A stretch of DNA of 64,000 nucleotides, from contig NZ_CP032695.1 of the NCBI RefSeq assembly GCF_003627755.1, forward strand, positions 186,001 through 250,000. The letters run 5' to 3'. The first letter of the stretch is position 1; every line of letters starts with the position of its first letter. The notes below the pieces were generated by a model, which saw only the letters and a list, made by a program, of their open reading frames with translations, had not been told where the DNA came from and ran no database searches. Source of the stretch: Rhizobium jaguaris (GTDB lineage: Bacteria > Pseudomonadota > Alphaproteobacteria > Rhizobiales > Rhizobiaceae). Below are positions 44,000 to 52,390 of the stretch, one piece after another. A program made the translations under genes and the position numbers.

Positions 44000-44960
44000 G
44001 GTTCTTCATCACGGCCTCTCGACTACCGTTCAGGATCTCGGGCGACCCGGCTATTTTCATCTCGGCATACCGGTTGGCGGCGCCATGGACCGCTACGCCA
44101 TGCGGGCAGCAAACCGTCTTGTCGGCAATGACGAGGGTGCAGCCGGGCTTGAGGCCGTCTTCATGGGGCCTAAGCTCGAATTTCTCGACGATGCCTTGAT
44201 CGCGGTCACCGGCGCGGACCTGCCAGTCAGGATCGACGGCGAGCTTCGGCCGGGTTGGACAGCGCTAAAGGTCAGGGCAGGGCAGACCGTAAGCTTTGAC
44301 TTCCTGAAATCCGGGGCGCGGATCTGCATCGCGGTATCGGGCGGCATCGACGTGCCAGAGGCCCTTGGAAGCCGGTCGACCTATGTGATCGGGGCGCTTG
44401 GCGGCTACAAGGGCAGGGCGATTGCCGCCGGAGATGAACTTCCCGTCGGCGCGGGCCCCATGGCGAGCGAAGGCAAATCCGTCGCCGAAGAACTGCGGCG
44501 CCAGCCCGGCATGCCGGCCGAACTGCGGGTGCTGCCGGGGCTCTATTGGGATCGGCTGACCGAGGCGGCCAAGAGCAACTTCTTTGCCGACCAGTGGAAG
44601 GTGGCGCCTGAAGCCGACCGTATGGGATATCGTTTCCGTGGCGGCCGCAAGCTCGAATTCGTCGAACGCAAGCAGCCCTTCGGTGCGGGTTCGGATCCGT
44701 CGAATATCGTAGACAGCTGCTATCCCTATGGTTCGATCCAGGTACCGGGCGGGACGGAGCCGATCATCCTGCATCGCGACGCAGTCTCCGGTGGCGGTTA
44801 TTTCATGCTCGGAACGGTGATTTCCGCCGACATGGACCTGATTGCGCAACTGCAGCCGCATACGCCAACGCAATTCGTGGAGGTGACGATGGATCAAGCG
44901 CTGGCGGCTCGCGCGGATCGCCAGACATTGCTCTCACGCCTCCGTGCTGCTCTGTCGTAA
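43989..44960 (+). CDS. pxpC: KipA-type 5-oxoprolinase subunit C / biotin-dependent carboxyltransferase family
   Basis: A 323-residue KipA (allophanate hydrolase subunit 2) family protein: KVLHHGLSTTVQDLGRPGYF, GIPVGGAMDRYAMRAANRLV, GPKLEF and VPGGTEPIILHRDAV are all typical. The family is also annotated as biotin-dependent carboxyltransferase, which fits the carrier and carboxylase genes in this operon. ATG 43989 overlaps pxpB. After the stop comes AAGGAGACCGACAAATG, a good ribosome site with no intact gene behind it. Confidence 0.88.
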   Translation: MAIKVLHHGLSTTVQDLGRPGYFHLGIPVGGAMDRYAMRAANRLVGNDEGAAGLEAVFMGPKLEFLDDALIAVTGADLPVRIDGELRPGWTALKVRAGQTVSFDFLKSGARICIAVSGGIDVPEALGSRSTYVIGALGGYKGRAIAAGDELPVGAGPMASEGKSVAEELRRQPGMPAELRVLPGLYWDRLTEAAKSNFFADQWKVAPEADRMGYRFRGGRKLEFVERKQPFGAGSDPSNIVDSCYPYGSIQVPGGTEPIILHRDAVSGGGYFMLGTVISADMDLIAQLQPHTPTQFVEVTMDQALAARADRQTLLSRLRAALS

Positions 44961-45035
44961 GGAGACCGACAAATGGCGGCAGCTTCGATCTCGGGCTTCA
45001 CACGGCAACGGGCCACAAGAAGGTCTTCCGGGCTT

Positions 45036-46046
45036 TCACTCCAGAACGCGGGTGAGATAGGCGGCGGTCACACTCGGACCCGGGATGATGGCGACGATCT
45101 TCATCTGGGCGATGGTGCGGTCGACGGAGGCCTCCAGATGGTTCTCCATCATCGCGGCCGCCGCTCTAACGGCGCCCCGCAGCAAGAGTTCGGTGATCAG
45201 CCGCAGTTCCGTGATGATCGCCGGATCGCCGGGCAGGCCGAGCTGCCGCAGCAGTCTCTCGGTCGCTGTCACCGGAAGCAGATTGTTCCGGATCGATTCC
45301 TTCAAACGCTCGTTCGGCGTTGCAAGGATGCAGATATCGATGAAGTCCGCATGGACGGCTTCGAGAGCGGCAAGATGATCAGCCGGCTCGCGTCGTTCGA
45401 GATCGGAAAGCCGCAGGAACAGGTCGTTCAAGCGCTCGCGGTCGACTCGGCCGGCGCCCGCGACCAGAGATTGAGGCTCCAGCATGCAGCGCAGGCCATA
45501 GTGATCCTTGATCATTTGCGCGGTCAGCGGGCCGGCAATCCAGTGGGACGACTGGTTCTTGCGAACAAGGCCGCGCTCGCGCAGGCGGGTGAGCACATCG
45601 CGCACCACGGTGCGGCTGACGTTGAAATGGTCGGCGAGCTCGATCTCGATAATACGGTATTGGCCGAAGACGACGCAGCCTGCGACATCCGCTTCGACGG
45701 TATTATAGATCCGCTCCCAGGACGAGCGGCTTTGAAGCGCCTCGTCGGCATGGCGCGGAATGGTGAGGCCAAGCGTCTTGATATCGGTGCGATTGGGCTC
45801 GATGCCCTGGCCTGCGGGCCCGACGAGGTACCCGCGCCCATTGAAACGGTGCACCAGCCCTTCGCTTTCCAGCGTCTGAAGCGCCCGCTGCACGGGTGCG
45901 CGGGAAATCTGCAGGATTTCTGCGATCGGACCTTCAAGCAGCACGACGCCGGGCGGCAGCGTGCTGTCGCCGATATTGCTGCGCAGGACATCCTCCGCAA
46001 TCTCGTAGCGCTTCTGCGCATTGGCGCGCGCGTGGTTTTCGGTCAT
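45036..46046 (-). CDS. Regulator with two tandem GntR winged helices and an FCD domain
   Basis: A 336-residue GntR-family regulator. Two successive DNA-binding domains are visible: one at about residues 13-75 (ILQISRAPVQRALQTLESEG) and one at about 108-170 (FNVSRTVVRDVLTRLRERG), followed by a C-terminal all-helical FCD effector domain (MLEPQSLVAGAG, then HADFIDICI). Ordinary FCD regulators have one such domain and about 230 residues. It is divergent from the 46588-58463 operon, its likely target. ATG 46046 is used; GTG 46064 is possible. Confidence 0.85.
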   Translation of the reverse strand: MTENHARANAQKRYEIAEDVLRSNIGDSTLPPGVVLLEGPIAEILQISRAPVQRALQTLESEGLVHRFNGRGYLVGPAGQGIEPNRTDIKTLGLTIPRHADEALQSRSSWERIYNTVEADVAGCVVFGQYRIIEIELADHFNVSRTVVRDVLTRLRERGLVRKNQSSHWIAGPLTAQMIKDHYGLRCMLEPQSLVAGAGRVDRERLNDLFLRLSDLERREPADHLAALEAVHADFIDICILATPNERLKESIRNNLLPVTATERLLRQLGLPGDPAIITELRLITELLLRGAVRAAAAMMENHLEASVDRTIAQMKIVAIIPGPSVTAAYLTRVLE

Positions 46047-46125
46047 CTGATGCGTTGGACTCACGTCGTTCCGATGCCTCACTCTTACCCGTTTTATAAA
46101 GCCAATATAGCGCAAAAATAAATGA

Positions 46126-46140
46126 CTATTGAATACAAAA
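46126..46140. promoter_or_regulatory. 15-bp direct repeat, copy 1 (candidate GntR operator)
   Basis: CTATTGAATACAAAA occurs here and again, identically, at 46367-46381. The core TTGAATACAA is nearly palindromic (8 of 10), like FCD-regulator operators. This copy covers the likely -35 region of the regulator gene (TTCAAT, 18 bases, TATATT on the minus strand), pointing to autoregulation. Confidence 0.6.
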
Positions 46141-46366
46141 TATGTTTTTTTGATTCGATATAGACGGTGAAGACTGCGATGATGGCTGCCGGTGGGCGGA
46201 GCCTTGGTGCGATTCAATTTGACCATTGTTTCCGGTGAGGGTGTTTGAATGGCCTTCACTGCGGGTTTTCCGTGTCGTGGTGCGCCGCGATTGCTCTGAT
46301 CATGCTTTGCCCTTATCGCGTACGTTTGATTATTATCGCTTCGGTCGCACGACTTTATGAAAAAGT

Positions 46367-46381
46367 CTATTGAATACAAAA
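46367..46381. promoter_or_regulatory. 15-bp direct repeat, copy 2 (candidate GntR operator)
   Basis: This is the second identical copy of CTATTGAATACAAAA, 241 bases from the first and about 200 bases before the ATPase start at 46588. It is placed to control the rightward transporter operon. The remaining part of the 540-base gap (46047-46587) contains no credible gene. Confidence 0.6.
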
Positions 46382-46587
46382 ATCATTTGTGCAATGCTTC
46401 GGTCATCAAGGCGCTCGTCAGAAGTGCCGCAGGTGGAACTCATTGAAACGCCAAGGAACATCTCTTTGACGCGCATGTAGTTATGCGCGAATGCAGACTG
46501 ACGTCTTATGTCCGGATCGACAGGATTCCGGCAACGGCTTCACTTTGCCCGAAGGATGGTCCTTGCCTTGAAACTGGTAGGAATTCG

Positions 46588-47661
46588 GTGTCGACCGTTC
46601 TTCAGCTCAAGAAAGTCATCAAGTCGTATGGCGGCGCGCCCGCGCTGGATGCGGTGGATTTCTCTCTGCCCGACAACGCCTATATCGCGCTGCTCGGGCC
46701 AAGCGGTTCGGGCAAGACGACGCTGCTGCGCGTCATAGCAGGCTTTGAGGAGCCGGACTCCGGTTCGATCCTCTTTCATGGCAAGCGCCTGGATGGCGTC
46801 GAACCGCATGATCGCGGCATCGGCTTCGTCTTCCAGAATTTTGCGTTGTTTCCGCATCTGTCCGTCGCCGAAAACGTCGGCTTCGGTTTGCGCAATCGCA
46901 AGGTCGATCCGGTGACCGATACGCGTGTCCTGGCGACAAGGGTTCAGGACATGCTGGCGTTGGTCGGCCTCAAGGGTTTTGAGGACCGCGCCGTCACCCA
47001 GATTTCCGGCGGCCAGCGCCAGCGTGTCGCCCTGGCACGCACGCTAGTGACCGAGCCGAAGATGGTGTTGCTCGACGAACCGCTGGGAGCGCTCGACGCC
47101 AATTTGCGCAGCCGCATGCGAAGTGAACTCAAGGCCATCCGCGAGCGCTGTGGCGTAACGTTCCTGCATGTCACGGGCAGCGAATCCGAGGCCCTGGCGA
47201 TGGGCGACCTCGTGCTGGTTCTCGATCGCGGCCGCATCGCGCAGGCCGCGGCCTCCGATATCGTCTACAACAGCCCGGCGACCGCAGCCGTCGCCGGCTT
47301 CCTCAATTGCTACAATCTGTTTGCTGGTAGCGTGGTCGAGGATGTCTTCGTCGGCCCTGCCGGTCGCTTTCCCTTGAATACGTCGCGCCGGAAGGCGCCG
47401 CAACCGGCCTATGCCATCCGCTACGATCGCGTCTCGATCCGTCCTCGCGAGGCTAGTTTATCCCCCGACGAGGTCCGCATCGAAGGGGATTTCATCGCAA
47501 GCGAATATTCAGGGGCGGCGGTCAACTCCTTCTTTGCGCTCGACGGCGGCCATGTCTTCGAGGTCGAATCCCACCTTAGCCACGCGCGTCCGCCCGTCTT
47601 CATCGAAAAGCACCGCTACGCGCTCGTCTGGAAGAAGGAAGATGCCCTTGTCTTCGGCTGA
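46588..47661 (+). CDS. PotA-type ABC ATPase lacking the switch histidine
   Basis: A 357-residue ATPase of the polyamine/iron/opine importer type with a C-terminal TOBE-like domain. Walker A GPSGSGKTTL, Q-loop FQNFALFPH, signature ISGGQRQRVALAR and Walker [12 protein letters not shown] are intact, but the switch region reads HVTGSESEA where others have VTHDQ-EA: the catalytic His is Gly. A second, normal ATPase lies later in the operon. GTG 46588 with TAGGAA upstream is the preferred start; the frame extends to 46483. It opens a twelve-gene operon. Confidence 0.88.
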   Translation: MSTVLQLKKVIKSYGGAPALDAVDFSLPDNAYIALLGPSGSGKTTLLRVIAGFEEPDSGSILFHGKRLDGVEPHDRGIGFVFQNFALFPHLSVAENVGFGLRNRKVDPVTDTRVLATRVQDMLALVGLKGFEDRAVTQISGGQRQRVALARTLVTEPKMVLLDEPLGALDANLRSRMRSELKAIRERCGVTFLHVTGSESEALAMGDLVLVLDRGRIAQAAASDIVYNSPATAAVAGFLNCYNLFAGSVVEDVFVGPAGRFPLNTSRRKAPQPAYAIRYDRVSIRPREASLSPDEVRIEGDFIASEYSGAAVNSFFALDGGHVFEVESHLSHARPPVFIEKHRYALVWKKEDALVFG

Positions 47662-47709
47662 TGTGAACGTCCTGAACCCTTTCCCCGGATCCGCCAAGGA
47701 GAGTGAGAG

Positions 47710-48609
47710 ATGACCATGGTTGCGACAAGCGAAGAAGCTGCGCAGGAAAGCGCGACCGTGCGCCGGAAATCCAACAAGACATTCTGGCTTCTGGCGCCGG
47801 GCATGATCTGGATGATCGCCTTTCTCGTCCTGCCGATCCTGATGATGGTCTATGTTTCCTTCTGGACGCAGACGACCTTCAAGATCGAACCGAAGCTGAC
47901 CCTGCAGAGCTGGATCACCTTTCTGACCAGCGCCACCTATCTCGGCGCTCTATGGACGACGATCCGAATCTGGCTGCTTGTGCTGGTCTCGACGCTCGTC
48001 GTCGGTTACCCGGCTGGGCTGTTCGTCGGCCTTCTCATCAAGAACAAGACGCTGCAGACCGTGCTTCTTGTCCTCTGCGTCATTCCGTTCTGGACGTCCT
48101 TCCTGATCCGCGTGCTGGCATGGCGGCCGATGCTCGGCACAGAAGGCGCGATCAACATGATCCTGATGAATCTCGGTGTCGTGAGGCAGCCGATCGAGGT
48201 GCTGTTGTTTTCGGAACTGTCCGTCATCATCGGCATGACGCAGATCTATTGCGTTTTCATGGTCGGTCCGATCGCCTTCATGATGGGCCGCATCGATGCC
48301 TCGGTCATCGAGGCCGCACAGGATCTCGGCGCCGGCTTCTGGCGCATCTTCCGCACGATCATCCTGCCGCTGTCCATGCCGGGCGTTGTCGTCGGTGCGA
48401 TCTTCGTCTCCGTCATGGTCCTCGGAGAATTCGCCACGTCGGCGGCACTGTCCGGACGCAAGGTCAATCTGCTCGGCAACATCATCGTCACCCAGGTCGG
48501 ATCGCTCAAATGGGCGTTCGCGGCGGTGGCGGGTGTCGTCCTGACGATCGTCATGGGTGCCGTCATCGCCGCACTGCTCAAGGTCGTCGACCTCAGAAAG
48601 GAGCTTTGA
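47710..48609 (+). CDS. PotB-type ABC permease
   Basis: A 299-residue permease with a first span LLAPGMIWMIAFLVLPILMM and a coupling loop around EAAQDLGAGFWRIFRTIILP, typical of polyamine-type importers. GGAGAGTGAGAG precedes the ATG. It pairs with the next gene to make the membrane channel. Confidence 0.9.
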   Translation: MTMVATSEEAAQESATVRRKSNKTFWLLAPGMIWMIAFLVLPILMMVYVSFWTQTTFKIEPKLTLQSWITFLTSATYLGALWTTIRIWLLVLVSTLVVGYPAGLFVGLLIKNKTLQTVLLVLCVIPFWTSFLIRVLAWRPMLGTEGAINMILMNLGVVRQPIEVLLFSELSVIIGMTQIYCVFMVGPIAFMMGRIDASVIEAAQDLGAGFWRIFRTIILPLSMPGVVVGAIFVSVMVLGEFATSAALSGRKVNLLGNIIVTQVGSLKWAFAAVAGVVLTIVMGAVIAALLKVVDLRKEL

Positions 48610-48611
48610 TC

Positions 48612-49457
48612 ATGAATACCGGCAGCATCAAGCTCGGCCTGGGTGTCTATACGGCCCTGTTTCTCGTCTTCCTTTATGGACCGCTTGTCGTTCTGGCGAT
48701 CCTGTCGTTCCAGACGGGTCCGGAGGGTGGTCCGCAATTTCCGATCATCGAATGGTCGACCTATTGGTATCGCCATCTCTTCGGGCTGACACCGCCTTCG
48801 CGCATTGCGCCGCTGCCGATTGATCAGGCGCTCATCCGCTCGCTGTCGCTGGCCTTGATGACCATGATCGTCTCGACCGTACTCGGCGTCATGTCCGCCC
48901 AGGCCTTCCGCCGCAAGTTTCGCGGCTCAGGCGTCGTCTTCTACCTGATCGTTCTCGGCATGATGGTGCCGGGCGTGCTTGTCGGTCTCGGCATGGCGCT
49001 TGTAGCCAATGCCTTCAGCATTGATCGGCACTGGTGGAGCACGGCCTTCGTCCTGCATGTCGTTTACACCTTCCCCTTCGCGTTCCTGGTCATGCTCGCC
49101 ATCTTCAACAGGTTCGATCCGAGCATGGAGGAAGCATCCTGGTCGCTCGGCGTCACGCCGGCGCGCACTTTCCGCAAGGTTACCTTTCCGCTCATCTTCC
49201 CGGGCGTGCTTTCGGCCATGCTCTTTGCCTTCACGCTCTCCTATGACGAATTTTCACGGACCCTGTTTGCCTCCGGCCGCGAGCTGACGTTGCCGCTCGC
49301 TATCTACGGCACCTTCTCCGTCGAGGTCCATCCGAACGTCTTCGCCTTCGGTGTCTTGACCACCCTGTTTTCCTTCGCGCTTCTCGGCACCTACGCGATC
49401 CTCATGGGGATGTCGGTGCGCCGTGCCAAGCGTGCCCGTATCCAGGAGGATGCATGA
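48612..49457 (+). CDS. PotC-type ABC permease
   Basis: A 281-residue permease: first span LGVYTALFLVFLYGPLVVLA, second YLIVLGMMVPGVLVGLGMAL, coupling loop EEASWSLGVTPARTFRKVTF. It starts two bases after the PotB stop and ends overlapping the SDR start. The frame is open upstream to 47703, but that part is a shadow of potB. Confidence 0.9.
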   Translation: MNTGSIKLGLGVYTALFLVFLYGPLVVLAILSFQTGPEGGPQFPIIEWSTYWYRHLFGLTPPSRIAPLPIDQALIRSLSLALMTMIVSTVLGVMSAQAFRRKFRGSGVVFYLIVLGMMVPGVLVGLGMALVANAFSIDRHWWSTAFVLHVVYTFPFAFLVMLAIFNRFDPSMEEASWSLGVTPARTFRKVTFPLIFPGVLSAMLFAFTLSYDEFSRTLFASGRELTLPLAIYGTFSVEVHPNVFAFGVLTTLFSFALLGTYAILMGMSVRRAKRARIQEDA

Positions 49458-50197
49458 TGACGCAGAAGGTCTCTGCCATCGTTACCGGTGCTGGTTCGGG
49501 TATTGGTCGAGCTATCGCCCTTCGCCTCGCAGCGGATGGCTATGCCGTTCTGGTCAATGACCTCTCAGAAGACCGGGCTCAGTCCGTCGCATCGGAGATC
49601 ATCAAGGTGGGCGGCGTGGCGACCGCGATCGCCGGCGATATCACGCGGCCAGAGGATGTGGCAGCGGTCCATGCCGCCGCCAAGGCCTCGCATGGCGACG
49701 TCGCCCTTCTCGTCAACAATGCCGGCATTGCGCATCAGGCGGCGTTTGAGAACCTTGAGGTTGAAGACTTCGACCGGATGTTTGCCGTTCATGTTCGCGG
49801 CAACTTTCTGATGACCAAGGCGGTCTTGCCGTCGATGCTGGCGCGCGGCGAGGGTGTTATCGTCAACATCGCCTCTCAGCTCGGACAGATCGGCGGTGTC
49901 GAGCTCGTTCATTATTCGGGCGCCAAAGCAGCCATCATCGGCATGACCAAGTCGCTCGCCCGCGAAGTCTCAAGCCGCGGCGTGCGCGTCAATGCCGTGG
50001 CACCGGGGCCGATCAATACGCCGCTTGTAGAGGGACTTTCCGAGGAATGGCGCGAACGCAAGAAGCGCGAATTACCGCTCGGCCGCTTCGGCGAGCCCGA
50101 GGAGGTGGCGGCGACGGTGGTGTTTCTGGCCTCGCCAGCAGCCAGCCTTTTCGTCGGCCAAACGCTCGGACCCAATTCTGGCGACGTGATGCTCTGA
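49454..50197 (+). CDS. Short-chain dehydrogenase/reductase
   Basis: A 247-residue FabG-like SDR: TGAGSGIG, NNAG, IASQ, YSGAK and a C-terminus PNSGDVML (usually DGG). GAGGATGC precedes ATG 49454; ATG 49457 is adjacent. It is encoded within a transporter operon, and its likely role is oxidation or reduction of the imported compound. It and the next SDR both have intact catalytic residues. Confidence 0.88.
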   Translation: MMTQKVSAIVTGAGSGIGRAIALRLAADGYAVLVNDLSEDRAQSVASEIIKVGGVATAIAGDITRPEDVAAVHAAAKASHGDVALLVNNAGIAHQAAFENLEVEDFDRMFAVHVRGNFLMTKAVLPSMLARGEGVIVNIASQLGQIGGVELVHYSGAKAAIIGMTKSLAREVSSRGVRVNAVAPGPINTPLVEGLSEEWRERKKRELPLGRFGEPEEVAATVVFLASPAASLFVGQTLGPNSGDVML

Positions 50198-50210
50198 AAG
50201 GAAGATGCAG

Positions 50211-50978
50211 ATGGACAATTCAGAAAAGCGTGTTGTCGTCGTCACTGGCGCAGGTATCGGTATCGGCCAGGCGACCGCAAAGGCATTCGCCGCGCTCGGT
50301 GATCATGTCGTCGTCACGGATATTCTCGAAACCGAGGGTGAGGGGACCGTTCGCGACATTCTCATTGCCGGCGGTTCGGCTGAATTTCGCCATTACGACG
50401 TGCGTTCCACAGACGCTTCCAATCAACTGGTCGCGGATGTCGAGGCCCGCTTCGGCAAGATCGACGTCATCGTCGCCAATGCCGGCATCGCCCATCGGAC
50501 GCCACTCGACAAGCTCAGCGACGACAAATGGGACCTGACGATGGATGTCGACCTCAAGGGCATCTTCCGACTGGTGCGGGCCGCAGCACCCAGCATGCAG
50601 GTTCGCCGATCAGGCAGCGTCATTGCGCTCTCCTCCATCATGGGTGTCGCCTACGGGTGGGATGAACACGTCCACTATTCGGCGGCGAAATCCGGTGTGG
50701 TCGGACTGGTGCGTGGGCTTGCCGTCGAACTGGCGAAGGACGGCATCAGGGTCAACGGCATTGCGCCCGGTTACATCCGCACGGCGCAGCTTCTTTCCGA
50801 AGAGAATTCGCTCGGGCCGGTGGGTGCTGAAAAGGCCGCCGAATTCATTCCGATGGGCCGGCTCGGTGAGCCTGAGGATATCGCCGACGTGATCGCATTC
50901 CTCGCCTCCAAGAGCGCGAGATACATGACCGGCCAGGTTCTGGTCGTTGATGGTGGCCTCCTCGTGGGGCGGTACTGA
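50211..50978 (+). CDS. Short-chain dehydrogenase/reductase
   Basis: A 255-residue SDR: TGAGIGIGQA, ANAGIAH, LSSIMG, YSAAK, VDGGL. ATG 50211 is seven bases after AAGGAAG; ATG 50205 is also in frame. It follows the previous SDR closely. Two SDRs in a row suggest consecutive redox steps, or a pair acting on stereoisomers. Confidence 0.88.
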   Translation: MDNSEKRVVVVTGAGIGIGQATAKAFAALGDHVVVTDILETEGEGTVRDILIAGGSAEFRHYDVRSTDASNQLVADVEARFGKIDVIVANAGIAHRTPLDKLSDDKWDLTMDVDLKGIFRLVRAAAPSMQVRRSGSVIALSSIMGVAYGWDEHVHYSAAKSGVVGLVRGLAVELAKDGIRVNGIAPGYIRTAQLLSEENSLGPVGAEKAAEFIPMGRLGEPEDIADVIAFLASKSARYMTGQVLVVDGGLLVGRY

Positions 50979-50986
50979 TCGCAGGC

Positions 50987-51003
50987 ACCCGGCAGCGCCG
51001 GGT
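50987..51003 (+). promoter_or_regulatory. Stem-loop before the binding-protein gene
   Basis: ACCCGGC, a three-base loop and GCCGGGT form a perfect hairpin nine bases after the SDR stop. No T-run follows, so it is more likely a processing or mRNA-stability element than a terminator. A second stem-loop follows the binding-protein gene. Confidence 0.55.
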
Positions 51004-51074
51004 ATCAGGCGATGGGCAATGAAGCAGGCCCGCAAAGGGCTCAGGGAACAGCAATCAGCACTGGAGAACTTGAG

Positions 51075-52307
51075 ATGTCCAAAATGGAAATGAACAGACG
51101 CTCTCTGTTGAAACATTCCGCCGGCGTCATGGCGCTGGCGATCGGGGGCGGCACGGCATTCCTGTCGTCGCGGGCGGCTTACGCGCAGGCAAGTGATCTT
51201 GCCAAGGAACAGCTGCGCACCATCGGCCTTTCAGTCACCGTTCAGGAGCGAATCCTCGACGATTTCCGCAAGGCAAGCGGTGTCGGACAGACCTCCGGTA
51301 CGGCCGCGACCTTCCCCGACGCGCAGACGAAAATCCTGTCCGGCTCCAAGGACTATGATTGCTGGGAGATCATCGGCGAGCGCCTGCCGTCGATCGTCAT
51401 GACCAACAATGTCGAACCTATTCCGGCTGCCTCCCTGAAGAACTGGGCCAATATCCGCGACACCTTCACGACGCCGTCCGACAAGTGGGAGCCGAAGCAG
51501 CAGATTGTTGGTCAGATCTGGGCCGATGACGCCAAGACCACGCTGAACATGGTGCCGGCCGTCTATAACTACGACTCCATCGGCTACAATCCGGACGTTC
51601 TCTCTGCCGAGGAAGCCAATAGCTGGGCAGCGATCTTTGATCCGAAGTGGAAGGGCAAGTCGGGCCTCAACACCGATCCGCTGATCGCCTTCGGCCAGGC
51701 CATCATGGCGATGAACACGCTCGGGCTATCGAACGTCAAGAACCCCGCAAACCCGAGTGCTACCGAAATCGATGAGGCGGCAAAATTCCTGGTTTCCAAG
51801 AAGAAGGGCGGCCAGTTCCGAGCGCTGTGGGGCGATTTCGGCGAGCTGGTCAACCTGATGGCCTCGGGCGAAATGGTCGTCTGCGACGCCTGGCAGCCGG
51901 CTGTCATGGCGGTAAAGGCTCAGGGCAAGGCATGCAAATATGCCGTGCCGAAGGAAGGCTATCGTGGCTGGGCGATCGGTCCATCCATGATATCGGGCAC
52001 GCCCAACAAGGATGCCGTGATCGCCTATGCCGATTACTGGCTGTCGGGCGAGCCGGGCATCGCGGTGTCGGAGCAGGGCTACTATTCGCCGTCGACCAAT
52101 ATCCAGAAGGTCATGGCGCCGGAGAAATATGCTTTCTGGTACGAGGGCAAGCCGTGGGTGGGTGCTACCGAGCGCGGCATCAAGGAAGGCGACCTGCGTG
52201 ATGGCGGCTCGCTGGCGGAACGCGCCAAGAACGTCGCCTACTGGCACCAGTGGCCGGATGAATACGATCATCTCGTGCAGAAGTGGGATGAATTCCTCAA
52301 CGCCTGA
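51075..52307 (+). CDS. PotD-type periplasmic binding protein with Tat signal
   Basis: A 410-residue solute-binding protein of the PotD/PotF class. The export signal has NRRSLLKHSAGVMALAIGGG, a twin-arginine motif, and ends near ARAAYAQA-like SRAAYAQA. The mature protein includes VYNYDSIGYNPDVLS, LSGEPGIAVSEQGYYSP and WYEGKPWVGA. It is the receptor for the PotABC importer of this operon. The ligand is unlikely to be a plain polyamine given the hydrolases downstream; a cyclic imide or amide is my inference. Confidence 0.88.
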   Translation: MSKMEMNRRSLLKHSAGVMALAIGGGTAFLSSRAAYAQASDLAKEQLRTIGLSVTVQERILDDFRKASGVGQTSGTAATFPDAQTKILSGSKDYDCWEIIGERLPSIVMTNNVEPIPAASLKNWANIRDTFTTPSDKWEPKQQIVGQIWADDAKTTLNMVPAVYNYDSIGYNPDVLSAEEANSWAAIFDPKWKGKSGLNTDPLIAFGQAIMAMNTLGLSNVKNPANPSATEIDEAAKFLVSKKKGGQFRALWGDFGELVNLMASGEMVVCDAWQPAVMAVKAQGKACKYAVPKEGYRGWAIGPSMISGTPNKDAVIAYADYWLSGEPGIAVSEQGYYSPSTNIQKVMAPEKYAFWYEGKPWVGATERGIKEGDLRDGGSLAERAKNVAYWHQWPDEYDHLVQKWDEFLNA

Positions 52308-52340
52308 TCCGATGGGACAGGCTTCGACCGTCCGTCGGAT
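52307..52340 (+). promoter_or_regulatory. Stem-loop after the binding-protein gene
   Basis: ATCCGATGGGAC and GTCCGTCGGAT pair with one bulge and one wobble around an 11-base loop, starting at the stop codon of the binding-protein gene. With the hairpin at 50987-51003 it brackets that gene, a usual way to stabilise the receptor part of an importer mRNA. Confidence 0.5.
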
Positions 52341-52390
52341 GCCTAGCAGGGAGACCAATCCGGCCTCTCTGCCACGCCTGGAGATTTCTG

